A stretch of DNA of 8,105 nucleotides, from contig CALERQ010000224.1 of NCBI GenBank assembly GCA_937907305.1, positions 1-8,105 of the forward strand, read 5' to 3'. Positions 1 to 4,360 of the stretch are shown one piece after another (position 1 is the first letter of the stretch; every line of letters begins with the position of its first letter). The position numbers and the translations under genes were made by a program. This DNA is from an uncultured Clostridia bacterium. GTDB lineage: Bacteria; Bacillota; Clostridia; Oscillospirales; Ruminococcaceae. The notes under the pieces are model-generated. The model saw only the letters and a list, made by a program, of their open reading frames with translations. It was not told the DNA's origin and did no database searches.

Positions 1-5
1 AAGCA

Positions 6-11
6 CTCCTT
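6..11 (-). promoter_or_regulatory. Ribosome binding site of a divergent gene starting outside the window
   Basis: Read on the - strand, the left edge gives AAAAAGGAG followed by only five bases (TGCTT) before the window ends. This is a strong Shine-Dalgarno sequence at the right distance for a start codon at or just beyond the edge. It lies downstream of a - strand promoter at 54-82. No coding sequence of that gene is visible, so its function cannot be stated. Confidence 0.5.
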
Positions 12-53
12 TTTGATTGGTTTTATGCAGAGTAACACTTATACAGCATCTAC

Positions 54-82
54 ATTATAATATTGGAGGCCTGTCAATTCAA
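54..82 (-). promoter_or_regulatory. Candidate sigma-A promoter, leftward
   Basis: On the - strand, TTGAAT (plus positions 77-82) is followed after 17 nt by a perfect TATAAT (plus positions 54-59). Transcription would start near 47 and run left into the ribosome binding site at 6-11. A consensus TTGACA also lies on the - strand at plus positions 72-77, but it is only 12 nt from the TATAAT, so it would need a weaker -10 near 49-54. Promoter and ribosome binding site together support a divergently transcribed neighbour. Confidence 0.5.
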
Positions 83-181
83 TTCCTTTTGATCGATTTT
101 GATATTCTGCCTAATTCCAGCCCTCTATTTTGTGAAAATTGGAATATACCACCTTGTAAATACTTCACAACAAAATAAAAA

Positions 182-232
182 ACCGCCCGTGATTTTTGTC
201 AGAATGCCGTTCGGCGCGGTCCGTTTTCTTTT
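182..232. repeat. GC-rich hairpin flanked by A and T runs (terminator-like or REP-like)
   Basis: ACCGCCCG (182-189) pairs with CGGCGCGGT (212-220) with one bulged C. The loop of about 22 nt contains a small GCCG-TT-CGGC hairpin (206-215). An A-rich run precedes the stem and a T-rich run (224-232) follows it, so either strand would show a stem followed by U residues. The - strand tail (TTTTTTATTTT) is the better one. It sits between two diverging promoters with no gene end nearby, so it may be an insulator-like terminator or a dispersed palindromic repeat. Confidence 0.4.
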
Positions 233-320
233 GGCAAGACGAACGAAAACACTCTTATGCTCTTGTTGATATATCCTAATGCCTGTTAAATTATTAACCC
301 ACTTTATTTCTGGAATTTTC

Positions 321-337
321 ATTTTTCTATGAAAAAT
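321..337. promoter_or_regulatory. Perfect 7-3-7 inverted repeat, candidate operator
   Basis: ATTTTTC (321-327), spacer TAT, GAAAAAT (331-337). The 17-bp dyad lies about 49 bp upstream of the -35 of the CoA-transferase promoter, a position suited to an activator site. A/T-rich dyads also arise by chance in spacers of this composition, so confidence is low. No regulator family can be named from the motif. Confidence 0.3.
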
Positions 338-385
338 CACCAAAAAATTTATTGCTTTCTTGGCGGCAAAAAAGCTCTTCCGGCA

Positions 386-414
386 TTTACTTTTATTCTG
401 CTTTCCTTTATAAT
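386..414 (+). promoter_or_regulatory. Candidate sigma-A promoter of the CoA-transferase/decarboxylase operon
   Basis: TTTACT (386-391, four of six matches to TTGACA) is followed after 17 nt by a perfect TATAAT (409-414). The predicted transcript starts near 421, about 138 nt before the start codon at 559. It is the best rightward promoter upstream of the first operon. Confidence 0.55.
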
Positions 415-420
415 GTAGAT

Positions 421-558
421 AAATAACAAATAGAGTAGGGGTACTGCGGCCTTTTTACAATTTGGCTCCGCGGCCTGCTTTATTTGTCATGGGTGCCGCC
501 CCGCTCCCCTACCGCTGCGGACGGTACTTACCTACATCATTTTGGGAGGTCTTTACTT
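421..558 (+). promoter_or_regulatory. Structured 5' leader of operon 1
   Basis: The leader is much more GC-rich than the DNA before it and can form several stems. GTAGGGG (435-441) is complementary to CCCCTAC (506-512). CTGCGG (444-449) can pair with CCGCGG (468-473) with one G-U pair. TACCG (510-514) can pair with CGGTA (522-526), which overlaps and would compete with the 506-512 arm. GGGAGG (544-549) then provides the ribosome binding site. No known riboswitch or T-box consensus was recognised, and no terminator stem with a U run precedes the gene. Confidence 0.3.
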
Positions 559-1749
559 ATGTCTAAAAAACCTTTGGAGGGTATCCGCGTACTGGACTTT
601 ACCAATGCGCTGGCAGGCCCCTACTGCTCCATGATGCTCGGCAACATGGGTGCCGAAGTCATCAAGGTGGAGAAACCCGGTACCGGCGATGACAGCCGTG
701 GCTACGGTCCGTTTGTCAACGGCCAGAGCGGTTACTTTGTCAGTGTAAACCACGGCAAAAAGAGCGTCGTCTGCAACACCAAGGATCCCGAGGGCGTTGA
801 GATGTTCAAGGATCTGGTGAAGCATGTCGATATCGTGGTGGAAAACCTGAAGGCCGGCGCCATGAACCGCATGGGTCTGGGCTATGAGGAGCTCAAGAAG
901 GTCAACCCCAAGCTCATCTATGTGGCTATCTCCGGCTTTGGCCAGACCGGCCCCTATGCCCCCCGTCCCGCCTATGATATGGTGGTGCAGGCCATGGGCG
1001 GCGTAATGAGCATTACCGGCGAGCCCGGCGGCAAGCCCGTCCGCGTCGGCGCTTCCATCGGCGATATCATTGCCGGTATCTTTGGTGCTTTCGGTGCCGT
1101 TACCGCCCTGTATAAGCGCGCTATCACCGGCGAGGGCGATATGGTCGATGTCGGTATGCTGGACTGCCAGCTCGCCATTCTCGAAAACGCCATCATCAAG
1201 TATTCCGCTACCGGCGTCGTTGCCGGTCCTCTGGGCGCCGTGCACCCCACCGTTACTCCTTTCCAGGCCTTCGAGACCAAGGATAACTATGTCATCGCCG
1301 CCTGCGGCAATAACCGCCTGTACGCAGCCTTCTGCAACGCGCTGGGCTGCCCGGAGATGATCGACGATCCCCGCTTTGATACCAATATGCACCGCAACCA
1401 GAACCTCAAGCTCATCGGTGACCTGCTGACCGAAAAGACCCGCACCAAGACCACCGCCGAGTGGCTGGATATTCTGGAAAAGGCCGGCGTTCCCTGCACC
1501 GGCATCAATACCGTTGATAAGCTGTTCAGCGATCCCCAGGTGGCTGCCCGCAACATGCTCATCGAGGTAGACCAGCCCGGCATGGGCAAGGTCAAGATCG
1601 CCGGCAACCCGGTAAAGATGGCATCCGTCGAGGCCGATGCCGACCATCATCCCGCTCCCGCTCTGGGCGATTCCACCCGCGATATTCTGGTGAATATGCT
1701 GGGCTGGGAAGAGGCCAAGGCCGACGAGTATGTCGAGAAATTCCACTAA
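559..1749 (+). CDS. Class III CoA-transferase (CaiB/BaiF family)
   Basis: This 396-residue protein matches the usual length of family III CoA-transferases such as formyl-CoA:oxalate and carnitine CoA-transferases. They move CoA from an acyl-CoA to a free acid in the cytoplasm through an aspartyl intermediate. The N-terminus (PLEGIRVLDFTNALAGPYC, GAEVIKVEKP at about 31-40) is typical. ENLKAG (95-100), SGFGQTGPYAPRPAYD (125-140) and GASIGDIIAG (164-173) follow. D169 aligns with the catalytic Asp known from the family, and DVGMLD (197-202) and VPCTGINTVDKLFSDPQ (311-327) are further landmarks. The ATG at 559 is chosen because GGGAGG lies 9 nt upstream; an in-frame TTG at 484 has no ribosome binding site. 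It leads the operon with the biotin decarboxylase genes, so it probably makes the CoA ester that they decarboxylate, or recycles CoA from the product. The acid substrate cannot be read from the sequence; malonate, methylmalonate, succinate or another short dicarboxylate are possibilities. Confidence 0.93.
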   Translation: MSKKPLEGIRVLDFTNALAGPYCSMMLGNMGAEVIKVEKPGTGDDSRGYGPFVNGQSGYFVSVNHGKKSVVCNTKDPEGVEMFKDLVKHVDIVVENLKAGAMNRMGLGYEELKKVNPKLIYVAISGFGQTGPYAPRPAYDMVVQAMGGVMSITGEPGGKPVRVGASIGDIIAGIFGAFGAVTALYKRAITGEGDMVDVGMLDCQLAILENAIIKYSATGVVAGPLGAVHPTVTPFQAFETKDNYVIAACGNNRLYAAFCNALGCPEMIDDPRFDTNMHRNQNLKLIGDLLTEKTRTKTTAEWLDILEKAGVPCTGINTVDKLFSDPQVAARNMLIEVDQPGMGKVKIAGNPVKMASVEADADHHPAPALGDSTRDILVNMLGWEEAKADEYVEKFH

Positions 1750-1765
1750 GCTTTTTGTGCAAGTC

Positions 1766-1797
1766 CCGCCCGCCGGAGACGCTCCTCCGGCAGGCGG
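1766..1797 (+). other. Strong intra-operon hairpin
   Basis: CCGCC (1766-1770) and GCCGGAG (1772-1778) pair with CTCCGGC (1785-1791) and GGCGG (1793-1797). This gives a 12-bp GC-rich stem with one C-A mismatch and a 6-nt loop. No U run follows, so it is unlikely to be an efficient intrinsic terminator. It lies in the 82-nt gap between the CoA-transferase and decarboxylase genes and may act as an RNA processing or stability element that sets their relative levels. The next gene has its own ribosome binding site, AAGGA at 1820-1824. Confidence 0.6.
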
Positions 1798-1831
1798 TAA
1801 CCCATATACTCTCTGAAAGAAGGATAAAACT

Positions 1832-3355
1832 ATGACCAAACTTGAAGACCTGATTGAACGCAAAGGTTCAATCGCTCTCGGTGGCGGCCAGGCGCGTATC
1901 GAAAAGCAGCACGAGCAGGGAAAAATGACCGCTCGTGAGCGCCTCGAGACCCTGTTCGATCCCAACACCTTTGTTGAGATCGATGCCTTCGTTGTCCACC
2001 GCTGCTACTACTTTGGCCAGGAAAAACAGCACTTCCCCGGTGATGGTGTTGTTGGCGGCTACGGCAAGGTAGACGGCCGCATCGTCTACGCTTACGCCCA
2101 GGATTTCACCGTTGTCGGCGGCTCCATGGGCGAGGTACAGGCCAATAAGATCTGCAAGATCCTTGAGAACGCCCGCAAGGTCGGCGCTCCCGTAGTCGGC
2201 ATGAACGATTCCGGCGGCGCCCGTATCCAGGAAGGTCTGGACGGTCTGGAAGGCTACGGCAAGATCTTCTTCCGCAATACCGCTGCTTCCGGTGTTGTTC
2301 CGCAGATCACCGCCATCATGGGCCCCTGTGCCGGCGGCGCCGTTTATTCCCCCGCCCTCACCGATTTCATCTTCCAGGTGAATAAGACCGGTAAGATGTT
2401 CATCACCGGCCCCGATGTTATCAAATCCGTTACCGGCGAGCAGATCGATGCCGAAAAGCTGGGCGGCGCTATGACTCACAACCGTGTCAGCGGCGTTGCG
2501 CACTTTATGGCTTCCGATGATACCGACTGCATCAATCAGATCCGTCGTCTGCTGAGCTACCTGCCCTCCAACTATCGCGATGCCGCTCCCACCATCTTCA
2601 ATGGTGACGATCCCAACCGCATTGCCGATCAGCTGGATACCATCATTCCCGATAACCCCAACAAGGCGTATGATATGTACGATGTCATCAAGGCTATCAC
2701 CGATGGCGGCGAGTACATGGACTACATGGGCATGTATGCTCCCAATATGATCACCTGCTTTGCCCGCTTCAACGGCCGCTCCGTTGGTATTATCGCCAAC
2801 CAGCCCAAGGCCATGGCCGGCTGCATGGATATCAACTGCTCCGATAAGGCTGCCCGCTTTATCCGCACCTGCGATGCCTTCGGCATCCCGCTGCTCACCC
2901 TGGTCGATGTTCCCGGCTTCCTGCCCGGTTCCACCCAGGAGCACGGCGGTATTATCCGTCACGGTGCCAAGGTCATCTATGCCTACTGCGAAGCGACCGT
3001 TCCGAAGGTCACCATGATCCTGCGTAAGGCCTACGGCGGCGCTTACCTGGCCATGTGCTGCAAGGACCTGGGCTCCGATATCGTATACGCCTGGCCCACC
3101 GCTGAGATCGCCGTTATGGGCGCCGAGGGTGCCGCCAACATCATCTTCCGTAAGGCCACTCCCGAGGAGCGCGCTGAGCTGATCGATGAGTACAAGCGCG
3201 AGTTCAATAACCCCTACAAGGCTGCCGAGCGCGGCATGGTGGATGATGTCATTATCCCCTCCACCTCCCGTCAGATGATCATCGCTGCCATGGAGATGCT
3301 CGATGGCAAGGTCGTGGAAGCTCCCAGAAAGAAACACGGCAATGTTCCGCTCTAA
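1832..3355 (+). CDS. mmdA: Biotin-dependent acyl-CoA carboxyltransferase subunit, methylmalonyl-CoA decarboxylase alpha type
   Basis: This 507-residue protein has the full length and two-domain crotonase-like fold of MmdA, transcarboxylase 12S and propionyl-CoA carboxylase beta. In decarboxylases this subunit moves the carboxyl group from the acyl-CoA to biotin on the carrier protein. Visible landmarks are KMTARERLETLFD (31-43), PGDGVVGGYGKV (69-80), NDSGGARIQEG (125-135) and the oxyanion-hole segment GPCAGGAVYSPALTDF (164-179) in the N-terminal half. VDVPGFLPG (358-366), RKAYGGAYLAMC (398-409) and WPTAEIAVMGAEGAANI (421-437) mark the C-terminal half. The position that is Asp in propionyl-CoA carboxylases (AYGGAYD) is Leu407 here, as in the decarboxylase/transcarboxylase branch. 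AAGGA lies 7 nt before the ATG, and the gene ends with tandem TAA codons. The small OadG-like and biotin carrier genes follow and no biotin carboxylase is present, which favours decarboxylase over carboxylase. Methylmalonyl-CoA is the best guess for substrate; malonyl-CoA or another dicarboxylyl-CoA remain possible. Confidence 0.9.
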   Translation: MTKLEDLIERKGSIALGGGQARIEKQHEQGKMTARERLETLFDPNTFVEIDAFVVHRCYYFGQEKQHFPGDGVVGGYGKVDGRIVYAYAQDFTVVGGSMGEVQANKICKILENARKVGAPVVGMNDSGGARIQEGLDGLEGYGKIFFRNTAASGVVPQITAIMGPCAGGAVYSPALTDFIFQVNKTGKMFITGPDVIKSVTGEQIDAEKLGGAMTHNRVSGVAHFMASDDTDCINQIRRLLSYLPSNYRDAAPTIFNGDDPNRIADQLDTIIPDNPNKAYDMYDVIKAITDGGEYMDYMGMYAPNMITCFARFNGRSVGIIANQPKAMAGCMDINCSDKAARFIRTCDAFGIPLLTLVDVPGFLPGSTQEHGGIIRHGAKVIYAYCEATVPKVTMILRKAYGGAYLAMCCKDLGSDIVYAWPTAEIAVMGAEGAANIIFRKATPEERAELIDEYKREFNNPYKAAERGMVDDVIIPSTSRQMIIAAMEMLDGKVVEAPRKKHGNVPL

Positions 3356-3375
3356 TAAAAAGGAGCGTGAATAAT

Positions 3376-3684
3376 ATGATGTATCTGTATATTGCCATTG
3401 CTCTGCTGGTCGGGCTGCTGCTGGGAAAAGCGCTCTTTGGCAAAAAGGCCGCTCCCGCGCCTGCCCCGGCCCCTGTGGCCACAGTTCCTGCCGCCCCGCA
3501 GGAGGATGAGGATGAGATCGCAGCAGTCATCGCCGCCATTGCCGCTATGATGGGCTGCGCGCCGGAGCAGGTACGCATCCTTTCCCTGCGTGAGGATTCT
3601 CCCTGGAGACCCACCTTACTAATTTCTGATGGAGGACAAATCGATGAAAAGATTCCTGATAAAAATAAATGGAAAAACATATGA
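3376..3684 (+). CDS. OadG/MmdD-like small membrane subunit of the decarboxylase
   Basis: This 102-residue protein has an N-terminal membrane helix (about residues 3-20, YLYIAIALLVGLLLGKAL) followed by Lys. An Ala/Pro linker (25-41), an acidic patch (EDEDE, 43-47) and a helix reading EIAAVIAAIAAMMGCAPEQVRILSL (47-71) come next. This layout is that of the gamma/delta subunits of Na+-pumping decarboxylases (OadG, MmdD), which anchor and assemble the complex at the membrane. The ATG at 3376 is preferred because AAGGAG ends 10 nt upstream; a GTG at 3367 is too close to it. The gene lies 20 nt after mmdA. After a family-like SPW (75-77) the protein reads into an unusual tail (78-102) that overlaps the biotin carrier gene by 41 nt. 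Both other frames would stop at 3622 or 3629, just before the next ribosome binding site, so a frameshift near 3590-3610 is possible. Confidence 0.75.
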   Translation: MMYLYIAIALLVGLLLGKALFGKKAAPAPAPAPVATVPAAPQEDEDEIAAVIAAIAAMMGCAPEQVRILSLREDSPWRPTLLISDGGQIDEKIPDKNKWKNI

Positions 3685-4018
3685 TGCCGAGGTAGAGGTC
3701 GTCGGCACCTCCGCCTCCGCTCCTGTTGCGGCGCCCGCAGCTGCCCCCCGTGCAGCTGCTCCCGCTGCCGCTCCGGCTCCTGCCGCTGCTCCCGCAGCCG
3801 GCGGCCCCGCCAATGTCACCTCTCCCCTGCCCGGCACCGTTCTGCGTCTGTGCAAGAACACCGGTGATACCGTTGCGGCCGGCGAGGTCGTCATGATTGT
3901 CGAGTCCATGAAAATGGAGAACGAAGTAGTCGCTCCCGAGGGCGGTCGTATCGCCTCCATTGCCGTTGCAGCCGGCTCCGCCATCAATACCGGCGACCTG
4001 CTGTTTACTCTTGGCTAA
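3644..4018 (+). CDS. Biotin carboxyl carrier protein (biotinyl domain protein)
   Basis: This 124-residue protein consists of a short N-terminal segment (MKRFLIKINGKTYDAEVEVV), a flexible Ala/Pro-rich linker (about 23-55) and a C-terminal biotinyl domain (about 56-124). K90 in ESMKMEN is the expected biotinylation site and lies 34 residues from the C-terminus, as is usual. The segments SPLPGTV (60-66) and APEGGRI (97-103) mark the two halves of the domain. In decarboxylase complexes this subunit (MmdC or GcdC) carries the carboxyl group from the carboxyltransferase to the membrane beta subunit. GGAGG (3631-3635) lies 8 nt before the ATG at 3644; an ATG at 3629 overlaps that ribosome binding site and is rejected. 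The start lies inside the preceding gene, so translation may be coupled. It is the last gene of operon 1 and is followed by a terminator. Confidence 0.92.
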   Translation: MKRFLIKINGKTYDAEVEVVGTSASAPVAAPAAAPRAAAPAAAPAPAAAPAAGGPANVTSPLPGTVLRLCKNTGDTVAAGEVVMIVESMKMENEVVAPEGGRIASIAVAAGSAINTGDLLFTLG

Positions 4019-4040
4019 AAGCTCTCACAGCATAATGCCT

Positions 4041-4095
4041 AATGCGGCACTATTGTTTTGTGTATTTATCACAACGCAATAGTGCCGCATTTTTG
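4041..4095 (+). terminator. Intrinsic terminator of operon 1
   Basis: AATGCGGCACTATTG (4041-4055) and its exact complement (4077-4091) form a perfect 15-bp stem. Within the loop, TTGTG (4058-4062) can pair with CACAA (4070-4074) to extend the structure. A U run (4090-4094) follows directly. The stem begins 22 nt after the stop codon of the biotin carrier gene. The - strand shows no comparable U run, so it acts rightward. Confidence 0.92.
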
Positions 4096-4134
4096 CAACA
4101 TTTTTGATATATTTTCCATATCATTATTGTTTTG

Positions 4135-4178
4135 TATATATTGCATCATATATTGCTATGTTTGTTGTGCAATATATA
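4135..4178. repeat. Inverted and direct repeat cluster, candidate regulator sites
   Basis: TATATATTGCA (4135-4145) is the exact inverted partner of TGCAATATATA (4168-4178), with 22 nt between the arms and 33 bp, about three helical turns, between arm centres. ATATATTGC is present as a direct repeat at 4136-4144 and 4148-4156, 12 bp apart. The GC in each copy makes this less trivial than plain A/T repetition. It lies about 65 bp upstream of the candidate pucR-type promoter, where an activator or the regulator itself could bind. Confidence 0.45.
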
Positions 4179-4240
4179 TATGTCAAAATTCATCAAAAAG
4201 GAATCAAATTTTCTACAATGTAAAATTTCCACAACACCTA

Positions 4241-4269
4241 TTGCATTTTATATTATTTAATAGTAGAAT
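4241..4269 (+). promoter_or_regulatory. Candidate sigma-A promoter of operon 2
   Basis: TTGCAT (4241-4246) is followed after 17 nt by TAGAAT (4264-4269, five of six matches to TATAAT). The transcript would start near 4276, about 85 nt before the start codon. The -35 match is only partial, and the surrounding A/T richness allows other choices. A separate promoter is expected because a strong terminator closes the operon before. Confidence 0.4.
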
Positions 4270-4325
4270 AGCTATTAGAAAGAACATGGGTAAGTAGTAA
4301 ACAGCTGCTCCCTGTTTCCATTATC

Positions 4326-4339
4326 TCCGCCGCGGCGGA
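4326..4339. promoter_or_regulatory. Perfect 14-bp GC palindrome before the regulator gene
   Basis: TCCGCCGCGGCGGA is fully self-complementary and lies 8 bp upstream of the ribosome binding site of the PucR-type gene. It is the only GC-rich element in an otherwise A/T-rich spacer. As DNA it could be an operator downstream of the promoter, for example for autoregulation. As RNA it could let two transcripts pair or form a short stem near the ribosome binding site. It does not resemble the Bacillus PucR box. Confidence 0.4.
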
Positions 4340-4360
4340 ACCACAAAGGGGGCGACACGC

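Larger units (their letters stand above)
83..385. other. AT-rich spacer without a supportable gene
   Basis: No coding region here looks real. The only sizeable open frame (72 codons on the - strand, 125-343) has no ribosome binding site, crosses a hairpin and does not resemble the GC-rich genes of the window. The stretch holds a 7-bp inverted repeat TTGTGAA/TTCACAA (130-136 and 164-170, 27 nt apart), a GC-rich hairpin (182-220) and a compact inverted repeat (321-337). Otherwise it is A/T-rich spacer between divergent promoters. Confidence 0.6.
4096..4360. other. AT-rich control region upstream of the PucR-type regulator
   Basis: No gene is supported here; a 79-codon open frame at 4058-4297 starts inside the terminator and has no ribosome binding site. 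The region is dense in dyads. TGATAT (4105-4110) and ATATCA (4117-4122) are 6 nt apart. ATATATTGC occurs twice with an inverted copy downstream (4135-4178). AAATTTT (4206-4212) and AAAATTT (4222-4228) flank a TACA-A-TGTA core. A promoter candidate and a GC palindrome follow before the start codon at 4361. Confidence 0.6.

Noticed and set aside
56..69. Rightward TATAAT with GGAGG at 65-69
   Set aside because: No start codon lies at a usable distance after GGAGG; the TATAAT fits better as part of the leftward promoter.
125..343. 72-codon open frame on the - strand in the left spacer
   Set aside because: No ribosome binding site, spans a hairpin, and the product shows no recognisable domain.
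484..558. 25-codon N-terminal extension of the CoA-transferase from a TTG
   Set aside because: No ribosome binding site before it, residues unlike the family, and a strong GGGAGG precedes the ATG at 559.
553..1968. Long open frame on the - strand, 471 codons, opposite the CoA-transferase
   Set aside because: It mirrors the real gene through GC-rich third positions, has a low-complexity Gly/Ala/His/Asp composition, runs into the next gene and shows no family motif.
1868..3337. Open frame of 489 codons on the - strand opposite mmdA
   Set aside because: Same antisense shadow pattern; the + strand protein shows clear carboxyltransferase motifs throughout.
3720..3810. Ala/Pro-coding repetitive DNA in the biotin carrier gene as a mobile or tandem repeat
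   Set aside because: It is the normal flexible linker of biotin carrier proteins; the repetition follows from GCx and CCx codons.
4058..4297. 79-codon open frame rich in Ile, Cys, Tyr and Phe
   Set aside because: It starts inside the terminator loop, lacks a ribosome binding site and has the composition expected of A/T-rich spacer.
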